Positions 9,235 through 16,374 of a DNA stretch of 32,048 bases are shown here, piece after piece. Made by a program: the position numbers and the translations under genes. Source of the stretch: Candidatus Peregrinibacteria bacterium CG10_big_fil_rev_8_21_14_0_10_36_19 (GTDB lineage Bacteria > Patescibacteriota > Gracilibacteria > UBA1369 > LOWO2-01-FULL-3); assembly GCA_002772535.1 (NCBI GenBank), contig PFDP01000009.1:1-32048 (forward strand). The letters are read 5' to 3'. How positions within the stretch are numbered: position 1 is the first letter of the stretch; each line of letters starts with the position of its first letter. The notes beneath the pieces are model-generated. The model did no database searches and was not told the origin of the DNA. It worked only from the letters and a program-made list of their open reading frames with translations.

Positions 9235-9261
9235 AAAGAGCCCGCCAGATGCGGGCTCTTT
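9235..9261 (+). terminator. Intrinsic terminator after grpE
   Basis: Perfect 11-bp stem (9235-9245 with 9251-9261, sequence AAAGAGCCCGC / GCGGGCTCTTT) around a 5-nt loop. The stem is GC-rich at the loop end and closes with a T-rich arm, although only the arm itself supplies the T tract. It separates hrcA-grpE from the downstream genes. Confidence 0.85.
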
Positions 9262-9308
9262 ACATATACACAAAAATAACCTAAATTAACCTCCAATTAT
9301 TTTAGCAC

Positions 9309-9689
9309 ATGAAAAAACTAAGCATCGCAACAGCAGCACTAACAACATTAGTAAGCTGCACAAACTGGCAACCAGTAGAAGCACAAGCCCCAACGCCACA
9401 AATCCAACCACAACCAGAAAGATACATACATCCAAACAGAGAATCTGCCTATGTTGCCGCAGCAACAAGAATGAAAGCCATAGATGCAATTGGTGAATGT
9501 GAGACAGCCTGCAAAGAAAGTCCAGACAACATCCCAACAGAAACAGTCCAAAGTATTGCAAATGCAAAAGCAGAAACACAACTAGGATTCGACCCCTACA
9601 AAAACACCACAATCAGAGGAACAACTTGCGAAGATTTCCTTACACCCAGAGGAATATTTAAAATCTGCTGCGCAAAAGCCTGCAAATAA
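9309..9689 (+). CDS. Cysteine-rich putative lipoprotein
   Basis: A 126-residue protein with a short lipoprotein signal (M-K-K-L-S-I-A...L-V-S-C), the lipidated Cys being residue 17. The mature part starts with a Pro/Gln-rich linker, and the rest holds six more cysteines (E-C-E-T-A-C, T-T-C, I-C-C and A-C-K), suggesting disulfides or metal binding outside the membrane. I do not recognise the family. It lies between the grpE terminator and the dnaK promoter. A weak promoter (TTTACA 9259-9264, TAAATT 9282-9287) may drive it; the leader has two AACCT repeats and no Shine-Dalgarno. Confidence 0.7.
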   Translation: MKKLSIATAALTTLVSCTNWQPVEAQAPTPQIQPQPERYIHPNRESAYVAAATRMKAIDAIGECETACKESPDNIPTETVQSIANAKAETQLGFDPYKNTTIRGTTCEDFLTPRGIFKICCAKACK

Positions 9690-9709
9690 AATAATTACAA
9701 ATTTCACTC

Positions 9710-9750
9710 TTGACACCCTTACATTAGCACTCTAAAATAGAGAGTGCTAA
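9710..9750 (+). promoter_or_regulatory. dnaK promoter with embedded CIRCE operator
   Basis: TTGACA (9710-9715), 17-nt spacer, TAAAAT (9733-9738). A perfect CIRCE, TTAGCACTC-N9-GAGTGCTAA, spans 9724-9750 with the -10 box inside its spacer, the same arrangement as before hrcA. The 18 nt ending in the dnaK ATG (9755-9772) are identical to those ending in the hrcA ATG (8017-8034). Confidence 0.95.
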
Positions 9751-9769
9751 ATCTTAACAACTAAAAAAA

Positions 9770-11704
9770 ATGAGTAAAATTATCGGAATCGATTTAGGTA
9801 CAACAAACTCTTGTATTGCCGTAATGGAAGGTGGAGAAGCCACTGTAATCCCTAATGCGGAAGGTGCTCGCACTACCCCATCAGTTGTAGCAATCAAAGA
9901 CGGTGAACGCCGCGTGGGTGTTGCTGCCAAAAATCAAATGACAACAAATCCAGACAACACAATCTATTCTGCAAAACGCTTTATAGGTCGTCAGATGTCA
10001 GAATCTCAAGATGACATCAAAAAAGTTGGATACAAATGTGTAAAAGGTAAAAACGGCGAAGTAGAAATCATCTTAGACGGAAAAGAAAGAAGGCCAGCAG
10101 AAATTTCTGCCATGGTACTACAAAAAATCAAAGCCGATGCCGAAGCTTATCTAGGACACGAAGTTACAGAAGCTGTTATCACAGTCCCTGCCTATTTCAA
10201 CGATTCACAAAGACAAGCCACAAAAGATGCCGGAAAAATTGCCGGACTAGACGTAAAACGTATTATCAACGAACCAACAGCAGCAGCGCTTGCATATGGA
10301 ATAGACAAACACGGTGGCGACAAAAAAGTAGCTGTTTTCGATCTTGGTGGAGGAACATTTGATGTTTCAATTCTAGATCTAGGAGAAGGTGTATTCCAGG
10401 TATTATCAACAAATGGAGACACTCAACTAGGTGGTGACGATTTCGACCAACGCGTAATGCAATGGATCATCGACGAATTTAAAAAAGAACAAGGAATAGA
10501 TATTTCAGGCGACAAAATGGCAATCCAAAGAGTTAAGGAAGCCGCAGAAAAAGCCAAAATCGAACTATCTTCTCTACACGAAACAACAGTATCACTTCCC
10601 TACTTAACTGTAGACTCAAACGGTCCAAAAAACTACGAAGGAAAACTATCTCGTGCAAAATTTGAAGACTTGGTTGCAGACTTAATCGAAAAAACTGTTG
10701 AACCATGCCGCAATGCCATGAAAGATTCAAAAGTTTACGAAAGCGACATTGACGAAGTTATCCTAGTTGGTGGATCAACAAGAATCCCAGCCGTACAAGC
10801 AAAAGTTAAAGAAATTTTTGGAAAAGACCCACACCGTGGAATCAACCCAGACGAAGTAGTAGCTCTAGGTGCTGCAATCCAAGGTGGAATCTTAGCCGGA
10901 GATAGCAATGTAAAAGACATCCTACTTGTAGATGTAACTCCACTTTCACTTGGTCTTGAAACTATGGGTGGCGTACACACAATTTTGATAGACCGCAACA
11001 CAGCGATCCCAACCTCAAAATCACAAGTATTCTCAACTGCTGCCGACAACCAAACATCAGTAGAAATCCATGTTACACAAGGTGAAAGATCAATGGCTGC
11101 CGACAACAAATCACTAGGTAAATTTGTCCTAGACGGAATCCCACCAGCTCCACGCGGAGTTCCACAAGTTGAAGTAACTTTCGACATCGACTCAAACGGA
11201 ATCCTAAATGTTAAAGCGATGGACAAAGCCACAAACAAAGAACAACACATCACTATTACAGGATCATCAAATATGTCTAAGGATGATGTAGAAAAAATGC
11301 GTCAAGAAGCAGAAAAATATGCCGACGAAGACAAACAAAAGAAAGAAAAAATCGAAACACGCAACCAAGCGGAAACTTTGATTAACCAATCTGAAAAAAC
11401 CCTCAAAGACGCTGGCGACAAAGTAGCCGACGACATCAAACAACCAGTCCAAGAAAAAATAGACGAACTTAAAAAAGTTCTAGAAAACAAAGACGCCTCA
11501 ACCGACGAGCTAAAATCAGCAACAGAAGCTCTATCGGAAGCCATCCAAAAAGTTGGAGCCGAACTCTACAAAGCAGCCGGAGCCGCCGCAGGAACGCCAG
11601 AAGAAGGCAGCACAACAGAAGACGACGGCGTAAAAGTTACCCAAGCCGACGACGAACCAGTAGAAGCAGAAGTTGTAGAGGAAGATGATAAAAAGGAGGA
11701 ATAA
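9770..11704 (+). CDS. dnaK: Chaperone DnaK (Hsp70)
   Basis: ATP-dependent chaperone. The 644-residue protein is full length, with the [11 protein letters not shown] phosphate loop at residues 4-14, an A-Y-F-N-D-S-Q-R motif, the second phosphate loop [20 protein letters not shown], the substrate-binding domain beginning with D-V-T-P-L-S-L-G, and an acidic C-terminal tail ([10 protein letters not shown]). It is controlled by HrcA through the upstream CIRCE. The adjacent hrcA-grpE unit supplies its exchange factor; no dnaJ is in the window. The last codons double as a strong Shine-Dalgarno for the next gene. Confidence 0.98.
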   Translation: MSKIIGIDLGTTNSCIAVMEGGEATVIPNAEGARTTPSVVAIKDGERRVGVAAKNQMTTNPDNTIYSAKRFIGRQMSESQDDIKKVGYKCVKGKNGEVEIILDGKERRPAEISAMVLQKIKADAEAYLGHEVTEAVITVPAYFNDSQRQATKDAGKIAGLDVKRIINEPTAAALAYGIDKHGGDKKVAVFDLGGGTFDVSILDLGEGVFQVLSTNGDTQLGGDDFDQRVMQWIIDEFKKEQGIDISGDKMAIQRVKEAAEKAKIELSSLHETTVSLPYLTVDSNGPKNYEGKLSRAKFEDLVADLIEKTVEPCRNAMKDSKVYESDIDEVILVGGSTRIPAVQAKVKEIFGKDPHRGINPDEVVALGAAIQGGILAGDSNVKDILLVDVTPLSLGLETMGGVHTILIDRNTAIPTSKSQVFSTAADNQTSVEIHVTQGERSMAADNKSLGKFVLDGIPPAPRGVPQVEVTFDIDSNGILNVKAMDKATNKEQHITITGSSNMSKDDVEKMRQEAEKYADEDKQKKEKIETRNQAETLINQSEKTLKDAGDKVADDIKQPVQEKIDELKKVLENKDASTDELKSATEALSEAIQKVGAELYKAAGAAAGTPEEGSTTEDDGVKVTQADDEPVEAEVVEEDDKKEE

Positions 11705-12225
11705 TGACCACCTCTGAAATACACACATACCGAATTCGTGAGCATTCAAAAATACATTTTTGGATGCTCACGATATCGTACACATTTTTGACAGTATCAT
11801 TAGTACTTATACAGATAGCATCCTGGCAAACAAGTACAACAATGGATAAATTAATATATTATCTCATAATTGTAATCCTCATCAAAATAGCTTTAAGTGA
11901 AGTTTTCAACAAAATAGAAATAAACACTAAACAAAAAACTATCATTTTAAATTACACATTTTCCACAAAAACAATCCCCATAAACGAAATTAAAAAATGG
12001 GGAATAAGAAATCGTTGGCAAAATAAGAGCTTCTACACACAAAGCATTGAAATAAGATTAAAATCTGGAGAAATCATAGGCTACCCCCTAAGCGGCCTCG
12101 AATTTTCACAAAACACCACAAAAAACGAAAATTATTTTGCCAAACACATAGGAATAAAACCAACCAAATTAAAAACTTACAAATTTCGACTATTACCAGG
12201 GACATGGAGCTACTTTTGGCTTTAA
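11704..12225 (+). CDS. Two-helix membrane protein with PH-like C-terminal domain
   Basis: A 173-residue protein with two transmembrane helices (about residues 20-40 and 50-68) followed by a beta-rich segment (I-E-I-N-T-K-Q-K-T-I-I-L...K-T-I-P-I-N-E-I-K-K-W) that resembles the short bacterial PH-like domains attached to paired membrane helices. The function is unknown. Its ATG shares a base with the dnaK stop (TAATG), and AAGGAGG at 11693-11699 is one of the few clear Shine-Dalgarno sequences in the window, so it is translated as part of the dnaK transcript and probably heat-inducible. Confidence 0.65.
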   Translation: MTTSEIHTYRIREHSKIHFWMLTISYTFLTVSLVLIQIASWQTSTTMDKLIYYLIIVILIKIALSEVFNKIEINTKQKTIILNYTFSTKTIPINEIKKWGIRNRWQNKSFYTQSIEIRLKSGEIIGYPLSGLEFSQNTTKNENYFAKHIGIKPTKLKTYKFRLLPGTWSYFWL

Positions 12226-12256
12226 AACAAAAAACTTCCCATAACCACCCAAAAAG

Positions 12257-12281
12257 TGTATAGGCCGAAACGTTGTGTAAA
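12257..12281 (+). repeat. AACGTT-centred element, attC-tail-like
   Basis: The stretch GTATAGGCCGAAACGTTGTG shares the 11-mer GCCGAAACGTT with 14962-14972, and neighbouring bases (TA before, GT and AAAT after) also agree. The layout resembles the right end of an integron attC (core GTT-n-n-n-Y). It lies upstream of the SLH gene, where the accessory stretch begins. It could also be part of a different dispersed palindromic repeat. Confidence 0.4.
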
Positions 12282-12334
12282 ATGGCAAAATTATATAATC
12301 TAATTTCACAAGCATATTTCTTAAGCAACACAAC

Positions 12335-12883
12335 ATGAAAAAACTATCAATCAGCCTCCTCATAGGAATATTTTTTGGGGGAGCTATCACTGTATTTGCA
12401 AGTTCCACGTTCTCAGATGTGAATGGAGATGAATGGTTTGCTGGAAATCTTACAAATGTTTCAGAAAAGGGAATCATTAAAGGTTATCCAGATGGAACTT
12501 TCAAACCCTCAAACAATGTAAGTAGAGCAGAATTAGTTGTAATTATCGACAGAACACAAAATTATGAACACGCTCGTGAATTAGCTTTTGCTTTTCTAGA
12601 TTGGTCAAATGAACAACTTTATCCAGGAGCACATAAAACAGCTCCCCAAGAAATTTCAATTGGTGGTAATCAAATAATTACATCTGGGCCCAACTCAGGA
12701 AGCAATAGTGATCCTGAGCTAACAAATGGAGCCATCGATACTTTAATGAGCTTAATGGAAGGGAAAAGTGATGAATCAATTTACAATTGCCTCTACAGGC
12801 TTCAAAAAACAAATTTATTCCCATATGCTTGTGAAATTTTCGGTGACATAACAACTGAAGATACAGAATTTGGATTTGAGTAG
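12335..12883 (+). CDS. Secreted protein with one SLH domain
   Basis: A 182-residue exported protein. Residues 1-22 form a signal peptide with likely cleavage after V-F-A-S. A single S-layer homology domain follows (F-S-D-V-N-G-D-E-W-F then G-I-I-K-G-Y-P-D-G-T-F-K-P and R-A-E-L-V), spanning about residues 25-70. The C-terminal half has no recognised domain and holds two cysteines. SLH domains bind secondary cell-wall polymer or S-layer; CPR cells commonly carry S-layers. A TATAAT box at 12294-12299 gives a leader of about 29 nt without Shine-Dalgarno. Confidence 0.8.
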   Translation: MKKLSISLLIGIFFGGAITVFASSTFSDVNGDEWFAGNLTNVSEKGIIKGYPDGTFKPSNNVSRAELVVIIDRTQNYEHARELAFAFLDWSNEQLYPGAHKTAPQEISIGGNQIITSGPNSGSNSDPELTNGAIDTLMSLMEGKSDESIYNCLYRLQKTNLFPYACEIFGDITTEDTEFGFE

Positions 12884-12977
12884 AATTTTACCACATCTGA
12901 CAACAGAGACTATGCGACTCATTCGCTCCACCGCTTCGCTCCAAAAACAGTTTTAAGAAGGAGACAAAATTCAAGCA
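12884..12977. other. Intergenic spacer with partial copy of the dispersed element
   Basis: Positions 12886-12905 (ATTTTACC...TGACAACA) resemble one block of the elements at 14932-14951 and 16437-16457. It continues with two related CGCTCC stretches. No gene is seen. The similarity is short and could be fortuitous. Confidence 0.3.
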
Positions 12978-13006
12978 TTGACATATTTCACAAATATACG
13001 TAAAAT
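12978..13006 (+). promoter_or_regulatory. Consensus promoter of the HTH-repeat gene
   Basis: TTGACA (12978-12983), 17-nt spacer, TAAAAT (13001-13006). The predicted start near 13013 gives a 16-nt leader to the ATG at 13029. The apparent TTG start codon at 12978 is the -35 box itself, so that upstream start is rejected. Confidence 0.85.
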
Positions 13007-13028
13007 AAAAAGCTCTAATCACGCAAAT

Positions 13029-14105
13029 ATGGGACTGGAATCAGACACATCAGAACGTACAGCTTCGCAAATTGCTGCCATTCAAGCCGCTCAGAGATTA
13101 GCTAAACAGCTTATTGAAGAGAGACCGGAAATTGCCAATGACTATAGAAGTGGCCTAAATCAAGAAGAAATAGTCAAGAAATACGGGATTGATGAGTTGG
13201 CCCAGACCGCCCGTGTCGCAAGAACCGCTGTTTGTGAAGCATTGAAAGAACTACTTCCAGATAAAGATGAAAGAGCAAAACTGGCAGAAACAGTGACAAG
13301 GAGAAATGGCCAAGAATGTTTTGAACAAGGCAAAGGCATACACGGAATGGACACTGAAACAAGACGAGCAATATCGTCAAAAGCAGCTCAAGCATTAGTC
13401 AGAGACAAAAAAGGAATGTTTGCCTGGACAGTAGAAGAGTATAGAAAACATGGCGAAAGTCTACGAGAAAGAAGAATCGGCATACATGGCCTCACTACTG
13501 AACAAAGACGCCAAATTGGGAAAACTCTCCATAATGAAAGACGAGGAATTTTCGCACAAACCACGAAAGAATTAAGTGCCAACGGCCGTAAAGCACGAGA
13601 CATGGAAGTCGGAGTGCATGCAATGACCTTCGAAGAACGAAGTGAATTAGCAAGAAGAAACATGGCTGACGGAAAAGGAGTAACTGCCCAAAGTACCGAA
13701 GAATTGAGAGTAATCGGAAAAAGAGTACATCAAGAAGGAAAAGGCATTCACGGACTTACTCACGAAGAGCATGTTGCTCACGGTCAAAAGTCATATGAAA
13801 TGGGAGCCGGAATTCACGGTTTATCCGCAACGGAGAAAAAAGCAGCTTCACAAAAAGCCATCATCTCCAGAGGGCAAATTCCTTGGGAAAATCATATATT
13901 TGACCCGGAAACAGGATTGGACGAACATCATTACTGCCTACAATTGCTATCGGATCCAAAATTTCAAATTCAACGTGGAGACAAAAACCTTACAAATCTA
14001 CAAGCAATTGCAGATGAATTAAACAGAATATTCCACGGAGGCAAAACGGTACGAACAAGAAAAGGTATTTCAATGTTCAAAATCCAAAGAGTTAACAGAG
14101 AATAA
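13029..14105 (+). CDS. Helix-turn-helix protein with eight 22-residue repeats
   Basis: A 358-residue soluble, basic protein. Residues 35-75 look like a helix-turn-helix (N-Q-E-E-I-V-K-K-Y-G-I, then T-A-R-V-A-R-T-A-V-C-E-A-L). Residues 103-282 are eight tandem repeats, the first of 26 and the others of exactly 22 residues, consensus G-[IV]-[HF]-[GA]-x-T-x-E-E-x4-G-x8. Residues 290-358 form a separate C-terminal domain (D-E-H-H-Y-C...I-A-D-E-L-N-R...R-T-R-K-G-I), possibly a second DNA-binding fold. The repeats recall NUMOD-like modules of phage and homing-endonuclease proteins, but I see no nuclease motif. It has its own promoter and stands alone in the accessory stretch. A modular DNA-binding protein is the best guess. 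Confidence 0.7.
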   Translation: MGLESDTSERTASQIAAIQAAQRLAKQLIEERPEIANDYRSGLNQEEIVKKYGIDELAQTARVARTAVCEALKELLPDKDERAKLAETVTRRNGQECFEQGKGIHGMDTETRRAISSKAAQALVRDKKGMFAWTVEEYRKHGESLRERRIGIHGLTTEQRRQIGKTLHNERRGIFAQTTKELSANGRKARDMEVGVHAMTFEERSELARRNMADGKGVTAQSTEELRVIGKRVHQEGKGIHGLTHEEHVAHGQKSYEMGAGIHGLSATEKKAASQKAIISRGQIPWENHIFDPETGLDEHHYCLQLLSDPKFQIQRGDKNLTNLQAIADELNRIFHGGKTVRTRKGISMFKIQRVNRE

Positions 14106-14109
14106 AAAA

Positions 14110-14137
14110 AGAGGCTTTGCTATATAACAAAGCCTCT
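14110..14137 (-). terminator. Strong intrinsic terminator, mainly for the leftward gene
   Basis: Stem of 10 bp (14110-14119 with 14128-14137, AGAGGCTTTG / CAAAGCCTCT) with an 8-nt loop. On the minus strand it is followed by TTTTTTT (complement of the A-run 14103-14110), giving a canonical terminator 17 nt after the stop of the leftward gene at 14155. Rightward transcription from the HTH-repeat gene also meets the hairpin but without a T tract. Confidence 0.85.
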
Positions 14138-14154
14138 CAAATTAAAACATTAAA

Positions 14155-14637
14155 TTACTTAGTATATGAGAACTTCCAAGGTTTTGTAGTCAAAATTTCA
14201 CCCTTCAGCGCATTCCCAAAACGAGACTGAACATACCAGTTAGTATCAACTTGAGTACTTGAAGTCAAAGTTTTCATTTCGTCATTCATAAATCTCCAAT
14301 CAGCACCAGAAAGAGTCCAGTGATTTGAATTAGGAATCACACCTATACAAGCAAACTCTTGCGAATTATTTACATTTTCAAAACACAATTCATATTGAGA
14401 CCAATTATAACTAGAACAACCCGGGCCATTCCATTTAAAGCCTACAGCATCACCATATTTAGCTACTGTTCCAGGATTTGGATCAAAGTTTTCAAGCAAT
14501 ATGTTACATTTTATTGGAGCCTTAGAAAATCTATACAGCCTTCCTTGAAACATCTCCGAATTACCAGCATAAAATACAGTGCCAGCAACCACGACAACCG
14601 CAAGAAAAGCCGATAAAATTTTGTTTTGTTTTTTCAT
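14155..14637 (-). CDS. Membrane-anchored or secreted hypothetical protein
   Basis: A 160-residue protein with an N-terminal signal or anchor (M-K-K-Q-N-K-I-L-S-A-F-L-A-V-V-V-V-A-G). The exported part is beta-rich with many aromatics and four cysteines (K-C-N, G-C-S, L-C-F, A-C-I), and the pattern resembles an Ig- or fibronectin-type sandwich, although I cannot name a family. It is the only leftward gene in the accessory stretch, with its own promoter (14670-14698) and terminator (14110-14137). Its leader shares 15 identical nt with that of the leftward gene starting at position 6. Confidence 0.7.
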   Translation of the reverse strand: MKKQNKILSAFLAVVVVAGTVFYAGNSEMFQGRLYRFSKAPIKCNILLENFDPNPGTVAKYGDAVGFKWNGPGCSSYNWSQYELCFENVNNSQEFACIGVIPNSNHWTLSGADWRFMNDEMKTLTSSTQVDTNWYVQSRFGNALKGEILTTKPWKFSYTK

Positions 14638-14669
14638 TTTTATTTTAGGTTATGAATAAAACTAAATAT

Positions 14670-14698
14670 ATTATAACACACAAATCCACATATTGCAA
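14670..14698 (-). promoter_or_regulatory. Leftward promoter of the secreted-protein gene
   Basis: Minus strand: TTGCAA (complement of 14693-14698), 17-nt spacer, TATAAT (complement of 14670-14675). The leader of about 26 nt contains TTCATAACCTAAAAT (complement of 14642-14656) and no Shine-Dalgarno. Confidence 0.75.
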
Positions 14699-14851
14699 CT
14701 CAAATCGTGCGGGAAATGATAAGGATAAGGCGCTTTGGCTCGCACAATTCACCCCCTAACCCCCTCTTGTGCTCACCAAAACTGAAAAATCAAATTCTTA
14801 TTCCATTGAAAAAGTAATTTTTGAAAGAAATCAAAGAGAAAAATGTAGATC

Positions 14852-14976
14852 CGCTAACAAGGTATAAGCGATTACACTCAGTTACTTCCCTCCTTCACTT
14901 CACCAATATTGCACAGATGTGAGCCTTCGGCATATTTTACACCTGCCAAACGTTCGGCTATGCCGAAACGTTAAGT
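14852..14976 (+). repeat. attC-like structured element, copy 1
   Basis: The left end has CGCTAACAAGGTATAAGC and the right end GGCTATGCCGAAACGTTAAGT, which are partly complementary (TAAC/GTTA and ATA-n-GC/GCTAT), as R and L boxes of an integron attC would be. The 125-bp length fits attC sites. Inside, TTCGGCATA (14926-14934) and TATGCCGAA (14959-14967) form a perfect 9-bp inverted repeat. Blocks at 14852-14951 are homologous, in the same order and orientation, to 16375-16458. No integrase gene is in the window. Confidence 0.45.
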
Positions 14977-15081
14977 GAAATAACCAGAAATTTCTTAATT
15001 ACTAAAAAATTTTTGATAACGAATTGTACACTGGTCGAATAACTTAGTATATAATATAACTATATCTAAAACATTAACATT

Positions 15082-15465
15082 ATGAAAAAAACTTTTTGGA
15101 AAATTTATTTTTGGTTTCTTTTAATTGCTATAATTCCAACATATTTGTGGCAAGGGTTTTCAAGAATTTGGGAAGTTATTGATGTTATCCTAATGCTGGT
15201 AGCTATGCTAGGCTTATTCGCATTTTGTTGGCAAAAAAAATGGTTTAGCTCAATGTTCTGGAAAACATTCTTTTATGGTTATATAATCTGGAATATTTTC
15301 CAACAATATATTTTACCAATTCCACAAGTAGCTCAAGAGATAGTAGATAAAGATTTGGGTGGTTTGTCTCAACCTGTTATTGCCACAATTAATATTGTCA
15401 TATTTATTCCGCTATTTATTGCACTATACTTATACGCATTCAAGAACAAAGAAACCAAAAAATAA
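15082..15465 (+). CDS. Small polytopic membrane protein
   Basis: A 127-residue hydrophobic protein with about four transmembrane helices: W-K-I-Y-F-W-F-L-L-I-A-I-I (8-22), I-D-V-I-L-M-L-V-A-M-L-G-L-F (33-50), a third around 58-75, and V-I-A-T-I-N-I-V-I-F-I-P-L-F-I-A-L (98-118), ending in a Lys-rich tail. I do not recognise the family. Trp and Phe content is high. A TATAAT at 15050-15055 precedes it with no good -35; the leader contains TTAAC and no Shine-Dalgarno. It follows the attC-like element 14852-14976 and may be a cassette gene. Confidence 0.65.
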   Translation: MKKTFWKIYFWFLLIAIIPTYLWQGFSRIWEVIDVILMLVAMLGLFAFCWQKKWFSSMFWKTFFYGYIIWNIFQQYILPIPQVAQEIVDKDLGGLSQPVIATINIVIFIPLFIALYLYAFKNKETKK

Positions 15466-15518
15466 TAAAGGAATAGGAATTTTTACGAAACTTCAGATAC
15501 ACGCAAACGTTGTGCGAA

Positions 15519-15533
15519 GTGCTGACAAAAATT
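15519..15533 (+). repeat. Left arm of a 15-bp perfect inverted repeat
   Basis: GTGCTGACAAAAATT here is the exact reverse complement of 16356-16370. The arm lies just upstream of the promoter of the two-gene HEPN module (the -35 begins at 15533), and the other arm overlaps the HEPN stop codon, so the pair brackets the module. A GTTGTGC core with a flanking AACGTT palindrome (15506-15515) lies just outside. Confidence 0.7.
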
Positions 15534-15561
15534 TGTTGTAAAAAACAATGAGGTATATAAT
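15533..15561 (+). promoter_or_regulatory. Promoter of the HEPN module
   Basis: TTGTTG (15533-15538), 17-nt spacer, TATAAT (15556-15561). The predicted start near 15568 gives a leader of about 21 nt with TTAACCT (15573-15579) and no Shine-Dalgarno before ATG 15589. Confidence 0.7.
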
Positions 15562-15588
15562 CAGAGCAGAAATTAACCTATCAATAGA

Positions 15589-15759
15589 ATGCCACGAACA
15601 AAAACTGGACAATTTAAACAAAAAAGAGGCGATACACAAATGGGCACCATAGAAAAAATGTACGGAAAAGATTTTGGCGTAAGAAGTGATAAGCAGCTTG
15701 GCAATTATCTAAAAGAAAAAGGGTATAACTCGTTAAGCCAACTTCTTAAAAATGGCTAA
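15589..15759 (+). CDS. 56-aa basic protein, putative partner of the HEPN protein
   Basis: A small protein opening M-P-R-T-K-T-G-Q-F-K-Q-K-R-G-D-T, then T-I-E-K-M-Y-G-K-D-F-G-V-R-S-D-K and ending in a helical S-L-S-Q-L-L-K-N-G. It is rich in Lys/Arg and Gly with no signal peptide. It begins right after a good promoter and its last 8 nt overlap the start of the HEPN gene in another frame, so the two are translationally coupled. Order and size (small gene first, larger HEPN gene second) recall antitoxin-toxin pairs, but I recognise no antitoxin fold. The role as antitoxin or accessory DNA-binding factor is inference. Confidence 0.65.
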   Translation: MPRTKTGQFKQKRGDTQMGTIEKMYGKDFGVRSDKQLGNYLKEKGYNSLSQLLKNG

Positions 15760-16357
15760 AAAAAAGTTCCACAATTCCATAAAATTTGTCGAACTAGAGG
15801 ATCTGAAGAATAATAGATTCTCTTTTGTTCAAAATGAAATATTAAGAGAGAATATTGCCATAAAAATGCAATATATCGTTTTTTTGGTTTCACTAGAGGA
15901 AGAATATGAATTGCCTGGAGCGGTTACATATTCAACCTTCAAAACAGTGATAATTTTTACAGCATCAATTATTGAGGCTCTTGTGAATTACAAGATTCAT
16001 GAATTAATTGAAGAAGGAAAAGTAGATGAAACAAAAATTATGGGGAAAGATGCGAAATTATCAATTGTAAAAGAGTTTCAGAAAATATCAGCCACTGAGG
16101 AAATATGCGGCATCAAAAGAACAACAAAACCAAAAAAACTATCAGAAAGGATGGATTTTCAAGAATTAAATAGAGCAGCTAAAAGAAGTGGATTATTTAC
16201 CGAGGCAATATTCAAAAAGGCAGAAAAGATAAGAGAAACTAGAAATAGAATACATCCTTATGGTTTAAAAGAAGTTGACGACAAATATAGTAAGGATGAA
16301 ATCAACAACATTTTTTCTATGGCTAGCTCAATCATTGAGAGAGTAGAAAAGTATTAA
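15752..16357 (+). CDS. HEPN-like domain protein (possible RNase toxin)
   Basis: A 201-residue soluble, mostly helical protein. Residues 161-168 read R-E-T-R-N-R-I-H, followed by P: this fits the HEPN active-site pattern R-x(4-6)-H, with the R-N-x-x-H-P form common in the superfamily. Upstream helices (F-K-T-V-I-I-F-T-A-S-I-I-E-A-L) resemble the first HEPN helices. Many HEPN proteins are metal-independent RNases in toxin-antitoxin or defence systems, others are inactive. No nucleotidyltransferase (MNT) partner is nearby; the only linked gene is the 56-aa ORF overlapping its start. The stop codon lies in the right arm of the 15-bp inverted repeat. Confidence 0.65.
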   Translation: MAKKKFHNSIKFVELEDLKNNRFSFVQNEILRENIAIKMQYIVFLVSLEEEYELPGAVTYSTFKTVIIFTASIIEALVNYKIHELIEEGKVDETKIMGKDAKLSIVKEFQKISATEEICGIKRTTKPKKLSERMDFQELNRAAKRSGLFTEAIFKKAEKIRETRNRIHPYGLKEVDDKYSKDEINNIFSMASSIIERVEKY

Positions 16358-16370
16358 TTTTTGTCAGCAC
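16356..16370 (-). repeat. Right arm of the 15-bp perfect inverted repeat
   Basis: AATTTTTGTCAGCAC is the reverse complement of 15519-15533. It overlaps the HEPN stop codon by two bases and is followed within 5 nt by ACTTAAC, the left end of attC-like copy 2. Read from outside inward both arms are preceded by a GTT core (GTTGTGC on the left, GTTAAGT on the minus strand at the right). Confidence 0.7.
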
Positions 16371-16374
16371 AGCT

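Larger units (their letters stand above)
14638..15081. other. 444-nt intergenic region with promoters and an attC-like element
   Basis: From left to right: leader and promoter of the leftward gene (to 14698); an unassigned stretch 14699-14851 with a GTGCG / CGCAC inverted pair at 14707-14711 and 14741-14745; the attC-like element 14852-14976; and the presumed promoter of the next rightward gene (TATAAT at 15050-15055). No coding frame is convincing. Confidence 0.6.

Noticed and set aside
10735-11253. Long leftward frame of 172 codons inside dnaK
   Set aside because: Antisense frames of this length are common opposite highly expressed dnaK genes; no start signals and no recognisable protein.
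12978-13028. TTG start for the HTH-repeat protein
   Set aside because: The TTG is the first half of a consensus TTGACA -35 box with TAAAAT 17 nt later, so this region is promoter, not coding.
13320-13860. Possible CRISPR-like repeat array
   Set aside because: The periodicity (66 nt) is the coding repeat of 22 residues; the DNA copies are diverged and lie in frame within one gene.
13771-14022. 83-codon frame within the HTH-repeat gene
   Set aside because: It is a shifted-frame shadow created by the repetitive, stop-poor coding sequence.
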